Position numbers and translations under genes: made by a program. A DNA stretch of 36,570 nucleotides from Firmicutes bacterium CAG:475 (GTDB lineage Bacteria; Bacillota; Clostridia; Christensenellales; CAG-917): the NCBI GenBank assembly GCA_000434435.1, contig FR895532.1, forward strand, positions 1 through 36,570, read 5' to 3'. The notes under the pieces were generated by a model, which was not told the origin of the DNA, searched no databases, and was given only the letters and a program-made list of their open reading frames with translations. This document shows positions 7,985 through 16,225 of the stretch, piece by piece; the first letter of the stretch is position 1, and each line of letters opens with the position of its first letter.

Positions 7985-7993
7985 TGGCATAAT
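7985..7993 (+). promoter_or_regulatory. Possible extended -10 promoter of the phage-like cassette
   Basis: TGGCATAAT (TG-x-CATAAT) lies 39 nt before the terminase ATG and is identical to the extended -10 at 4305-4313. I see no good -35 at the right distance, so it may be weak or activator-dependent. Confidence 0.35.
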
Positions 7994-8032
7994 TGTTTGT
8001 TTTTTGCGAGATTCGAGGCTTATTCTTTGGGC

Positions 8033-9466
8033 ATGAAAGACGACTGTGCAATTTTGCAACTTATAAAAATTCAAAAAGAAATAGACGCAAGAAGTCGCGA
8101 TGCGCTTGCAAACTACAACAAGGACGTAGTGCACGAGAAGCAAATGGCATTTCACCGCGCGCAAAAAAGAAACAGATGGGTTTTCGGAGGAAACCGATCG
8201 GGGAAAACCGAGTGCGGCGCGGTGGAGTGCGTTTGGCTTGCAAGGGGAATTCACCCATATCGCAAAAACAAGGACGACGTTTTCGGTTGGGTGGTGAGTG
8301 TGTCGCAGCAGGTGCAACGCGACGTTGCGCAGGCAAAAGTTCTCAAATACCTTGCGCCAAGATATATAGAAGATATAGTTATGCTCGAAGGAAAGCGAGG
8401 CGCACCCGAATACGGAGTGATTGACTACATCGTCGTGAAAAACGCTTTGGGAGGGACGAGTAAAATCGGCTTCAAATCCTGCGATCAGGGCAGAGAAAAG
8501 TTTCAAGGAACATCGTTGGATTTTGTGTGGTTTGACGAAGAACCGCCAAAAGATATTTACGATGAGTGCCGTATGAGAGTTTTCGATAAACGAGGAGATA
8601 TTTTCGGTACGATGACGCCGCTTAAAGGCTTGACGTGGGTGTATGACGAGATCGAACTCAACGCGTCGCAAAGCCCGGAAGTTTGGTGCGAGTATATGGA
8701 GTGGAACGACAATCCCTATCTCGACAAAAGAGAGATAAAGGCAATGGAAAGCACCGTGTCGAAGCAAGACCAGTTGTCGAGAAGATTCGGCAAATTCTCT
8801 ACGGCGAAAGGTCTTGTTTATCCGGAATTCGACCAGAACGTTCACGTCATCGAACCATTCGACGTGCCGAAGGAATGGCAGTGCGATTTGTCCATAGATC
8901 CGGGGCTTACCAATCCCACGAGTTGCCACTTTTACGCGGTGGATTTCGACGGCAATATATACGTGGTCGCAGAGCATTTCGAGGCGGGGCAATCTGTGGA
9001 TTTCCACGTTGACAAAATCAATGCGATTGCAAATAAACTCGGTTGGAAACGCGACGAAAAAGGACGACTGCACGCACTCATCGACAGCGCGGCAAACCAA
9101 AGGACGCTTGCCTCTCAAAAGAGTGTGGCGGAACTGTTTTGCGAAAGGGGAATTGTTGTCAATACCAACGTAAACAAGGATTTATACAGCGGTATTCAGC
9201 GGATAAAGTCCTTGTTTGAACAAAGACCGCCGAAAATCTATATTTTTAAAAACTGCGTGAATCTTATACGAGAACTCAAAAGTTATTGGTGGGGAAACGG
9301 CGACAGACCGAAGAAGGTTGACGACCACGCTCTTGACGAGTTGCGATACTTCATTATGAGCAGACCTCGTCCTCAAAAGCCGCCTCTTCCGCCTAAATCC
9401 GAAATACAGACGGACAAGGAAAAATTGATGCGTGAGTGCAGGAGGGAAAGATGGATGAAGATTTGA
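8033..9466 (+). CDS. Phage terminase large subunit (packaging ATPase-nuclease)
   Basis: This 477-residue motor protein would pump DNA into a procapsid through the portal and cut it. ATPase motifs are complete: Walker A GGNRSGKT (residues 52-59), Walker B VWFDEE (165-170) and coupling motif GTMTP (192-196). The C-terminal RNase H-like nuclease keeps its acidic residues in SIDPG (Asp289), LIDSAA (Asp351) and DDHALDELRYF (Asp431/Asp435). Nothing looks broken. ATG 8033 is chosen because the longer TTG start at 7973 lies upstream of the likely -10; the ribosome binding site is poor. No separate small terminase subunit is recognisable nearby unless the next gene plays that part. First gene of a ten-gene + strand cassette. 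Confidence 0.93.
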   Translation: MKDDCAILQLIKIQKEIDARSRDALANYNKDVVHEKQMAFHRAQKRNRWVFGGNRSGKTECGAVECVWLARGIHPYRKNKDDVFGWVVSVSQQVQRDVAQAKVLKYLAPRYIEDIVMLEGKRGAPEYGVIDYIVVKNALGGTSKIGFKSCDQGREKFQGTSLDFVWFDEEPPKDIYDECRMRVFDKRGDIFGTMTPLKGLTWVYDEIELNASQSPEVWCEYMEWNDNPYLDKREIKAMESTVSKQDQLSRRFGKFSTAKGLVYPEFDQNVHVIEPFDVPKEWQCDLSIDPGLTNPTSCHFYAVDFDGNIYVVAEHFEAGQSVDFHVDKINAIANKLGWKRDEKGRLHALIDSAANQRTLASQKSVAELFCERGIVVNTNVNKDLYSGIQRIKSLFEQRPPKIYIFKNCVNLIRELKSYWWGNGDRPKKVDDHALDELRYFIMSRPRPQKPPLPPKSEIQTDKEKLMRECRRERWMKI

Positions 9467-9732
9467 TAAAGTCGCTTTTGAAAAGGGCAAAGGGGTATAG
9501 ATACAACGAGGTGCAAGAGGAGTATTCCGTAAAAGAGGACGGCGATTTTGTGCTGACAAAAAAGAAAATTGTCAAGAAATATTGTCCGCCCGATTCGAGC
9601 GCGCTCAAAACATATCTCGATATCGCAGCCGACAAGGATATGTCGAGTTTGAGCGACGAGGAGCTTGAAAAAGAAAAGCAAAGAATTATCGAAAAAATCA
9701 AAGACGATATAAGAAAAGAAAGCAAAAAGTGA
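9451..9732 (+). CDS. Small charged phage protein next to terminase
   Basis: This 93-residue protein overlaps the terminase end by 16 bp and is preceded by GGAGGG. Residues 1-35 are charged, followed by KKKIVKKYCPPDSSALKTYLD and an acidic-then-basic helical tail. The YCPPDSSALK-type segment reminds me of small proteins encoded next to terminases in clostridial phages, where function is unassigned. A role as small terminase subunit or packaging accessory is possible from position only. A terminator-like hairpin directly follows, which could lower transcription of the downstream structural genes. Confidence 0.7.
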   Translation: MDEDLIKSLLKRAKGYRYNEVQEEYSVKEDGDFVLTKKKIVKKYCPPDSSALKTYLDIAADKDMSSLSDEELEKEKQRIIEKIKDDIRKESKK

Positions 9733-9754
9733 AAGCGACGACGTCGCTTTTTTT
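9732..9754 (+). terminator. Terminator-like hairpin inside the phage cassette
   Basis: AAAGCGAC (9732-9739) pairs with GTCGCTTT (9743-9750) across a 3-nt loop and runs into a T7 tract. It lies between the terminase block and the portal gene, so it may attenuate rather than end transcription. Confidence 0.7.
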
Positions 9755-9784
9755 ATAGCAAAAAATCGAATACAGGAGAGTTTT

Positions 9785-11674
9785 ATGTCTGAAAAAGAAC
9801 AAAAAATCGTGGCAGATATAACCGCGGATTTCAAGAAAAGGCAAGAAGCAAGGCGAGCGGTCGAGCTGAATTGGCGACTCAATATGAATTTTGTGGTCGG
9901 CAATCAGTTTGCGCAAATATCTTCGAAGGGAGATATAGAGGAGCAGGGCAAGGAATACTTCTGGCAAGAGCGAGAAGTGTTCAATCACATTGCGCCCATT
10001 TTGGAAACAAGGCTTGCGAAATTGGGCAGAGTCAAGGCAAAAGCGCAGGTGCGCCCCGCAACCGCGGACGATGACGACGTCGCTTCCGCCGCGCTTGCGT
10101 CAAAGCTCATAGACGCCGTGTGTAAGGAAAACGACTTTTCCTCTCAACTTGCGCTTGCAAATACGTGGAGCGAAATTACGGGCAGTGCGTTTTTCAAAAT
10201 CACGTGGGACGCGCAAAAGGGACACTCCCTCGACGCGGACGGCAACGTGAAGGAAGGGGACGTGACCATCGCGCTTTGTCCGCCGTTCGAGATTTTCCCG
10301 GAAGACATCGCAATCACGGATATCGACAAGCAATCGTCTATCATCCACGCAAAAGTGCTCACCGAACAAGAGGTGAAAAGCATATGGGGACGCAACGTCA
10401 AGGGCGGAGAAGTCAACGTGTTTTCCTTTGACAACGCCGACGTGGGCGGAGGATTGGGATATACCGCATCCATACCCAAAATCGTGAGCGAAAAGAAAGA
10501 AAATGCGGTCGTGGTTATCGAAAAATACGAAAAACCGACGAGCGATTGTCCGAACGGCAGACTTACCATAGTTGCCGGCGATACGTTGATTTTCAGAGGC
10601 GATATGCCCTATCTCAACGGAGAGGACGGGCAAAGAGGATATCCGTTTGCAAAGATGACGTGCATTGACAATCTCACCAACTTTTTCGGAACGTCCGTTG
10701 TCGAAAGAATCATACCCGTTCAGCGCGCGTACAACACCGTCAAAAACAGAAAACACGAGTATATGAACCGTATGGCAGTGGGCGTGTTTGCGGTTGAGGA
10801 CGGCTCGGTCGATACGGACGATTTGCAAGAAGAAGGCTTGCCGCCGGGAAAAGTCGTTGTGTATAGGCAAGGCAGCACTCCGCCCAGAGTTATTTCTCCC
10901 ACGCACGTGCCGAGCGAGTTTTCGCAAGAGGAAGAAAAACTGCTCAACGAATTTGTGATGATAAGCGGCGTGAGTGAGGTTACGACGTATTCGCAAGTGC
11001 CTGCAAACGTGGCGTCGGGCACGGCAATTTCTCTGCTTTTGGAGCAGGACGACACGAGAATCGCACTCACCGCGGACAGCTTGAGAGAGTGTATAAAACG
11101 CATAGGCAAGCACGTGTTGCGCCTATATCGCCAGTATGCCAAAGTGCCGAGAGTGAAGCGCATCACGGGTGAAAACGGCGAGGTGGAAATCGCATCCTTT
11201 TGCGCCGGGAACATCGACAGCGAGGACATAGTTTTCGACACGATAAGCGACATCGAGGACACGCTGTCGGCAAGACGCGCAATGGTGTACGACCTTTTGA
11301 AGCTCGGACTTTTTGCCGACGAAAACGGGAAATTGACGACGTCTACAAAGTCTAAACTTTTTGAAATTTTGGGCTTCGGAAACTGGGAGGACGGCAGAAA
11401 CAACGACGAGATGCACAGAAAGAAAGCTCTCAAAGAAAATATGGATATGCTCAAAAAAGACGTTGCGTGCGACTTCTACGACGACCACGCGATTCATATT
11501 GCGGAGCACGTGAGAATGTGCGTGTCCTCGAAGTGCACGCAAGACAAACAGTTGCGCGACAGAGTGGCGGAACATATTGCCAAACACACCGAGCTTTTGG
11601 GATTTTCAAACGGCGTGAGCGCGCTCGAAGAAAGATTTGAAGAGGAGATAAAAAATGAAGGACAAGCAAATTGA
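9785..11674 (+). CDS. Phage portal protein (P22-type)
   Basis: This 629-residue protein would form the dodecameric ring at the capsid vertex through which DNA enters and leaves. It matches the P22-like portal family in length and layout: an N-terminal helical wing (RRAVELNWRLNMNFVVGNQF), a central clip/stem with NLTNFFGTSVVERIIPVQRAYN near residue 300, and the AVASGTAISLLLEQDD-like stretch (VASGTAISLLLEQDD near 410) typical of portals. The C-terminal ~100 residues are helical and charged (barrel-like). A good AGGAGAG site precedes ATG 9785. It overlaps the next gene by 20 bp, the usual portal-scaffold-capsid order. Confidence 0.85.
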   Translation: MSEKEQKIVADITADFKKRQEARRAVELNWRLNMNFVVGNQFAQISSKGDIEEQGKEYFWQEREVFNHIAPILETRLAKLGRVKAKAQVRPATADDDDVASAALASKLIDAVCKENDFSSQLALANTWSEITGSAFFKITWDAQKGHSLDADGNVKEGDVTIALCPPFEIFPEDIAITDIDKQSSIIHAKVLTEQEVKSIWGRNVKGGEVNVFSFDNADVGGGLGYTASIPKIVSEKKENAVVVIEKYEKPTSDCPNGRLTIVAGDTLIFRGDMPYLNGEDGQRGYPFAKMTCIDNLTNFFGTSVVERIIPVQRAYNTVKNRKHEYMNRMAVGVFAVEDGSVDTDDLQEEGLPPGKVVVYRQGSTPPRVISPTHVPSEFSQEEEKLLNEFVMISGVSEVTTYSQVPANVASGTAISLLLEQDDTRIALTADSLRECIKRIGKHVLRLYRQYAKVPRVKRITGENGEVEIASFCAGNIDSEDIVFDTISDIEDTLSARRAMVYDLLKLGLFADENGKLTTSTKSKLFEILGFGNWEDGRNNDEMHRKKALKENMDMLKKDVACDFYDDHAIHIAEHVRMCVSSKCTQDKQLRDRVAEHIAKHTELLGFSNGVSALEERFEEEIKNEGQAN

Positions 11675-12392
11675 AGAGGCAATAATCAAAGGCATAGAAT
11701 CAAAAGGCGCAATCGACGTCGGAAATGAAATAGCAAATGCTATTTTGTCCGAAAATTCACAAAACAATGAGTTTATCGAGGCAAAAACGGCAGGTGAAAC
11801 GCCGATTTGCGAAACTCGAACGATAATAAACGACGTGCCGACAAGCAACGAAAACGGCACGAATAAACAAGACAACAAACAAACTTTCGGCAAATTCAAA
11901 AACCCCGAAGAGTTGCTAAAAGCTTATCTCGAACTTGAAAAAGAGTTCACCAAAAAATCGCAAAAGCTCAAAACGCTGGAAGCGAGCAATGACGAGCAAG
12001 ATTTTGACGAGGAGTCTTTCAAGGCTGCGGCGGATAAGTTTTTCGACGAAACCCCGTCCGCAAAACCGTTTGCGAAAGACATCGCAATCAAAATCATGGA
12101 ACAGCCCGATCTCAAACGGGATAAAAACTGTTTGAGCGTGGCTCTTGTCAAGGTGCTTATCGACAAGTTCAGAACGCCCGAGCAACTTATGCAAGACGGA
12201 CAATTTTTGAAGGACTACGTGCTTTCGTCGAGCAAGGTGAAAGACGCGATTATAAACGAATACCTGCAAGGTCTTAAAGACGGTCAACCGCCGATAACCT
12301 TGTCGGCAAACGGTATGCAATGCGTCGCGCCCTCGAAAAAAATCAGAAGCATAGAAGAGGCCGGAAGAATGTTTTTGAAAAATAACGAATAA
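11655..12392 (+). CDS. Putative phage scaffolding protein
   Basis: This 245-residue, highly charged, mostly helical protein lies between portal and major capsid genes, where scaffolds are normally encoded. It has a variable N-terminal ~75 residues rich in N, T and E, a FGKFKNPEELLKAYLELEKEF segment (residues ~78-98) common in phage scaffold-like proteins, a coiled-coil stretch and a C-terminal basic patch with SIEEAGRMFLKN. A scaffold would direct assembly of the capsid protein and leave before DNA packaging. The assignment rests on position and composition, not on a catalytic motif. The start has GAGGAG upstream and overlaps the portal end. Confidence 0.65.
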   Translation: MKDKQIEEAIIKGIESKGAIDVGNEIANAILSENSQNNEFIEAKTAGETPICETRTIINDVPTSNENGTNKQDNKQTFGKFKNPEELLKAYLELEKEFTKKSQKLKTLEASNDEQDFDEESFKAAADKFFDETPSAKPFAKDIAIKIMEQPDLKRDKNCLSVALVKVLIDKFRTPEQLMQDGQFLKDYVLSSSKVKDAIINEYLQGLKDGQPPITLSANGMQCVAPSKKIRSIEEAGRMFLKNNE

Positions 12393-12409
12393 CAGGAGAA
12401 TGAAAAAAT

Positions 12410-13786
12410 ATGGTTACAATCTCAACTGCGGATAAGGCTCTGAAAACCTTTTATCTCGGCGTGCTTGCCGATCAACTCAACGTGGGCGTAAATCCCCTCC
12501 TTGCAAAAATCGGTCAAACCTCTGCGGACGTGTGGGGCAAAGAAGTCAAAAAACTTGCGCCTTACGGCATCAACGGCGGCGTGGGCAGCGGAGAGGAAAA
12601 CGACAATCTTCCTCAAAGCGGCGGAAACAACTACGCTCAATTTACCCTCACGCTCAAAAACCTTTTCGGCAAAATCGAGCTTTCCGACAAGGCTATCCGT
12701 GCATCTCAAAACAATGCCGGCGCATTCGTAAACTTGCTTAACGCCGAAATGGACGGTTTGCTCAAAGCAAGCAAATTTAATTTCGGACGTATGCTCTACG
12801 GCGACGGCAGCGGACTTTTGGCAACAACCGTCACCAATACCACCGGCGCAAAGAATAAAATCCAAGTGGACGACATCAAAGGGCTTATCGAAGGTATGAC
12901 CGTCGACGTTTATTCTTCCGCAGGCGTCAAGGACGCAAATATTTCGGGCGGCAGAATCACCTCAATCGACAGAGAAAACAAAATCGTTACGCTCTCTCAA
13001 TCAGCTCAAAGCGCACTAGGCGCGGGCTGCAAGGTGTACGTGCAAGGCTCCAAAGGCAACGAAATCACGGGACTCGAAGCAATATTCGGCAACAGCGAAT
13101 ATATCTACGGACTTAAAAGAAGCGATTATTCCTTCCTCAAACCTTACACCAAAACCATTGCGAGAGCGGTGAGCGTGGGTGCGATTCAAGACGCTATCGA
13201 CGCCGTCGAAGAAACGTCGGGCGGCGCAATCGACTTTATCGTTGCGTCCTATAAGATGAGAAAACAATACGTCGACGCACTTTGCAAAAACCGTACCAAC
13301 ATCGACTATCTTACTCTCGACGGCGGTTATAAGGCGTTGTCCTACTCGGGTATTCCTTTCGTCGCGGACAGATTTGTGGGCGACAACGATATGTATTTGC
13401 TCAACAGTCAGGATTTCAAACTCCATCAACTTTGCGATTGGCGTTGGCTCGAAGGCGAGGGCGGTACGGTGCTTCATCAGGTTGCCGGCAAGGCGTGTTA
13501 CAGCGCAACTCTCGTAAAGTACGCCGACTTGCTTTGCGAAAGACCTATGGGACAGGCAAAACTCACCTTTACCGGCAGCGACGTGGACTACTATTACGTC
13601 ACCTTCGATTCGAACGGCGGCAGCGCGGTGCCTACGCAAATGGTCGCACCCGGTCAAAAGGCAGTGCAACCCACCGCTCCTACGAAAACGGGCAAATCTT
13701 TCGACTGCTGGAATCTCAACGGCGCGGAATACAACTTCGCAACCGCCGTCAACAAAGACATCACGCTCGTTGCGGGGTGGGTGTGA
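12410..13786 (+). CDS. Phage major capsid protein with C-terminal InlB B-repeat domain
   Basis: This 458-residue protein has a body (~1-390) that reads as a P22/clostridial-type HK97-fold coat protein: GGNNYAQFTLTLKNLFGKIELSDKAIRAS near residue 68, LLNAEMDGLLKASKFNFGRMLYG near 110, a mid-body inserted beta domain (~150-205) and FIVASYKMRKQYVDAL near 282. Residues ~395-458 form an extra module starting YYVTFDSNGGSAVPTQ and ending ITLVAGWV, a single InlB B-repeat (Listeria-Bacteroides repeat). It would probably sit on the outer capsid surface. The same repeat type occurs 12 times in the host lipoprotein at 24456. AGGAG precedes the ATG. Confidence 0.85.
   Translation: MVTISTADKALKTFYLGVLADQLNVGVNPLLAKIGQTSADVWGKEVKKLAPYGINGGVGSGEENDNLPQSGGNNYAQFTLTLKNLFGKIELSDKAIRASQNNAGAFVNLLNAEMDGLLKASKFNFGRMLYGDGSGLLATTVTNTTGAKNKIQVDDIKGLIEGMTVDVYSSAGVKDANISGGRITSIDRENKIVTLSQSAQSALGAGCKVYVQGSKGNEITGLEAIFGNSEYIYGLKRSDYSFLKPYTKTIARAVSVGAIQDAIDAVEETSGGAIDFIVASYKMRKQYVDALCKNRTNIDYLTLDGGYKALSYSGIPFVADRFVGDNDMYLLNSQDFKLHQLCDWRWLEGEGGTVLHQVAGKACYSATLVKYADLLCERPMGQAKLTFTGSDVDYYYVTFDSNGGSAVPTQMVAPGQKAVQPTAPTKTGKSFDCWNLNGAEYNFATAVNKDITLVAGWV
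13592..13783 (+). other. InlB B-repeat domain fused to the capsid protein
   Basis: About 64 codons with the repeat hallmarks VTFDSNGG, then P-x-x-P-T-K-x-G-x-x-F-x-x-W, and a closing AGWV. Compare TFDANGG...GYEFAGW...ARW in the host protein. It follows a GSDVDY linker after the coat fold. Confidence 0.85.
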
Positions 13787-13787
13787 G

Positions 13788-14090
13788 ATGAAACTTGAAA
13801 AAATCAATCACGATCTGTTCGATATTTCAAAACGACTGAAAAGCATAGACAGAAGATATGATCTTTTCTTCAATCGGGAAAAGAACAGATACGAAATCTA
13901 CGCAAACGGGGCAATGCAAATGGCATTGCCCTTCGAGCGTCTGGACGCGAGAGCGTTGAGCTACGCAAGAAAGACCAGACTCGAAAACCTCGAAAAAATC
14001 ATTGCGGAAATAGAGGAGGAAAACGCGCGGTTGGAAATGGAAAAAGCAAGTAAGGCGCGCGATAAAATCCTTGCCGCTGCGGAGGGATAA
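13788..14090 (+). CDS. Small phage protein after the capsid gene
   Basis: This 100-residue protein starts 1 nt after the capsid stop; the longer GTG start at 13770 would overlap it. The first half is compact (IDRRYDLFFNREKNRYEIYA, then LPFERLDARAL), and the second half is a coiled-coil helix rich in E and K. Similar small genes follow capsid genes in clostridial phages. Function is unknown; a head-completion or capsid-accessory role is inferred from place only. Confidence 0.7.
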   Translation: MKLEKINHDLFDISKRLKSIDRRYDLFFNREKNRYEIYANGAMQMALPFERLDARALSYARKTRLENLEKIIAEIEEENARLEMEKASKARDKILAAAEG

Positions 14091-14091
14091 T

Positions 14092-14640
14092 ATGAAAATC
14101 AAAGACGTTGTCGGCGAGTGCCTCGTCAAAATGGGACAAACCGACTTTTCAAGCGAGCAAACGCTCGATGAGCAACAGACCGAACTCAAAAACAAGTTGC
14201 TCGCTTCGATAAACATTATATATAGAGAAATCGTGAGCGAATATTTGCCGCTGTATCATACGGAAACGGTGAATTTTTCGGGCGGAAAAGTCAACTCGTC
14301 CGCTTTGACGAAAAAAATCCTTTATCCCGTCAAGGTTGTCAAAAACAACCGAAAGCAAAGTTTCTTTTCGGGAGCGGACGGGGTGTATTGCGATATAGAG
14401 GGCGAGGCTCAACTCACGTATGCGTATATGCCGTCTGCGCCGCTTGCTTATACGGACGAGATAAACGATATGCGACTTACCGTAGGTGCACTGTCCGACG
14501 GCGCACTCGGCGAATACTACTTTCAAAACAAAACGTTTGACCTTGCAAAAAGTTTCGACTCCGATTTCAGGGCGCAAATCGGAGTGCTGAGATACAAGGG
14601 CAAAAACGTTCGCGTCAAAGCGAGGAGGTGGCAGGCGTGA
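14092..14640 (+). CDS. Putative head-tail adaptor (P22 gp4-like)
   Basis: This 182-residue protein opens with MKIKDVVGECLVKMGQTDF and a helical segment ending LLASINIIYREIVSEYLPL, then a short beta domain (VNFSGGKVNSSALTKKILYPVKV) and a helical C-terminus with GALGEYYFQNKTFDLAKSFDSDF. This order (helical bundle, beta insertion, helix) resembles adaptor proteins that dock under the portal in podoviruses and siphoviruses. Position after the capsid genes and before a propeller-like neck protein fits that role. The start has GGAGGG 5 nt upstream. Family assignment by eye only; a general neck protein is the fallback call. Confidence 0.6.
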   Translation: MKIKDVVGECLVKMGQTDFSSEQTLDEQQTELKNKLLASINIIYREIVSEYLPLYHTETVNFSGGKVNSSALTKKILYPVKVVKNNRKQSFFSGADGVYCDIEGEAQLTYAYMPSAPLAYTDEINDMRLTVGALSDGALGEYYFQNKTFDLAKSFDSDFRAQIGVLRYKGKNVRVKARRWQA

Positions 14641-16079
14641 GAGAAGTGAGGACGTATAAAAAAAGAATCAGGCTGGGATTTGACGGCATAGTCAATTCGC
14701 AAGACGAAGCTGTCCTCGGGCTCGAATACGCAAAGTCGTGCCAAAACTTCGCTTTTGAAAAAGGCGTGATAAACGGAAAAATCGGCATGGATACGGCAAG
14801 CGGATATTACGCTTTTCCGAGTGTGGACAGACACGCGTATCCGACGTTTGCTTCGGACAAGAGAATTGTCAAAACTTTTCATTATCGCAAAATACTCGGC
14901 AAAACTAAATACTCGGACGACCGCCTCGTTGCGATTTTGGCGGACGGGAGCGTTTGGTACACGACGATGTTTTCGGAGGCTTCAAAATGGACTCAACTTG
15001 TCGACTTCTATTTGACGGGCGACGTCGAGGGCGTGAGCTACAACTATAAAAGCAACGACGTTTTGCTTATGTCGTCTTCGGACGACGGACTCTTCATCGT
15101 CAACGATTCGACGGTGACGTACTGCACGAACGCGCCGAAGTTTACATCTATTGCGGTGCACAACGAAAGGGTGTTCGGCACGGTGAACGGAGTGAGCAAT
15201 CAAGTGTGGTTTTCAGACGACTTCGACCCGGCAAATTGGAAAGTATCTCCAACCGAAGCCGGCTATATAAGCTTTGCCGACGACCTCGGGAAAGCAATCA
15301 AAGTCGTGTCCTTCCTAAACTATCTATACGTGTTCAGGGACTACGGAATTTTCAGGCTTACCGCATACGGAGACCAAAACGATTTTATCATGAAAAAGGT
15401 GTTTACAGATACGGGACGTATATATAAAGATTCGATTGTGCTATGCGGAGATAAAATTATGTTTTGCGCCGAGGACGGCGTTTATGCCTTCGACGGCTAT
15501 GACGCGGTGAAAGTCGGAAAGGAATTTCCTCTTGCGAAAGACAAGCGCGAAACGTGTGCCGGATACCTTGAAAACAAGTACTATCTTGCGTGCAAAGTTG
15601 ATGAGTTCGGAGGAGACGGCAACAACGCCGTCGTGCGCTACGACACCGAAACCAAGGACGTTTCCGTGCTGTCGGGCCTGCGAGTTTCAAGTTTGTGCGC
15701 AGTGAAAACGTCAAACGGCGCGGACTTGATTTGCACCTTTCAAGACGGAAACAAAAACAAACTCGGCATGATGAGCGAGAGCGGAAAAATTTTTGATACG
15801 GCAACGCAAAAGGTCTATAAAAGCCCCGAAACTATGCTCGGATATCCGCTTTCCAAAACGGTGCGCGGAGTGTCGATTTTTACGAAATATCCGATAGAAC
15901 TCGACGTGATTTTCGACGGGAAAAGGTATGCGTTCGACGTTGCGGGCAGCGATATGCAACGGTACGTGCCAATCGAAAAGTGCGGCGTGAGAATTGCGTT
16001 TGAAATCAAAACCGCACAGCAAAACGCGCATATCGCGCCTATATTCGTCGACGTGGACGTGGAAAGGAGCAGACTATGA
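14637..16079 (+). CDS. Putative beta-propeller neck/tail hub protein (P22 gp10-like)
   Basis: This 480-residue protein has repeated short beta blades, for example RLVAILADGSVWYTTMF, KSNDVLLMSSSDDGLFIVND, ERVFGTVNGVSNQVWFSDD, NYLYVFRDYGIFRLTAYG and DKIMFCAEDGVYAFDGY. P22 gp10, the packaged-DNA stabilisation/hub protein, is also of ~470 residues and rich in beta structure, and lies after gp4. GTG 14637 is chosen because GAGGAGGT lies 7 nt upstream; it overlaps the previous stop (GTGA). The final ~90 residues (TKYPIELDVIFDGKRYAFDV and on) form a separate beta domain. No enzymatic motif is seen. An adsorption or hub role is inferred. Confidence 0.6.
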   Translation: MREVRTYKKRIRLGFDGIVNSQDEAVLGLEYAKSCQNFAFEKGVINGKIGMDTASGYYAFPSVDRHAYPTFASDKRIVKTFHYRKILGKTKYSDDRLVAILADGSVWYTTMFSEASKWTQLVDFYLTGDVEGVSYNYKSNDVLLMSSSDDGLFIVNDSTVTYCTNAPKFTSIAVHNERVFGTVNGVSNQVWFSDDFDPANWKVSPTEAGYISFADDLGKAIKVVSFLNYLYVFRDYGIFRLTAYGDQNDFIMKKVFTDTGRIYKDSIVLCGDKIMFCAEDGVYAFDGYDAVKVGKEFPLAKDKRETCAGYLENKYYLACKVDEFGGDGNNAVVRYDTETKDVSVLSGLRVSSLCAVKTSNGADLICTFQDGNKNKLGMMSESGKIFDTATQKVYKSPETMLGYPLSKTVRGVSIFTKYPIELDVIFDGKRYAFDVAGSDMQRYVPIEKCGVRIAFEIKTAQQNAHIAPIFVDVDVERSRL

Positions 16080-16216
16080 ACATCAATGAAATGATATCTT
16101 CAATCGAGGAGTTGACGATCAGAATAACCGCACTCGAAAAGAGCGTGGCAGCAATCAAATCCGCTGCGGAGAGCATCTCTCAAAGAGTGAGCGCGCTCGA
16201 AAATCAATCGGAATAG
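16076..16216 (+). CDS. 46-residue coiled-coil phage protein
   Basis: An ATG overlaps the previous TGA (ATGA) with GAAAGGAGC upstream, and the frame runs to TAG at 16214-16216. The product is one amphipathic helix with heptad-like hydrophobics (ISSIEELTIRITALEKSV). It is similar in character to short trimeric coiled coils of phage neck or needle parts. Function unknown. Its translation coupling and strong downstream site (AGGAGG at 16216) argue that it is real despite its size. Confidence 0.65.
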   Translation: MNINEMISSIEELTIRITALEKSVAAIKSAAESISQRVSALENQSE

Positions 16217-16225
16217 GAGGATTTT

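Noticed and set aside
7691..9118. 475-codon minus-strand frame across the terminase start
   Set aside because: It lies antisense to the terminase with intact motifs and to the exported-protein gene. Its product is His/Arg/Phe/Val-rich without domains, and it has no ribosome binding site.
10100..11113. 337-codon minus-strand frame opposite the portal gene
   Set aside because: Antisense of a clear portal protein, no recognisable domain.
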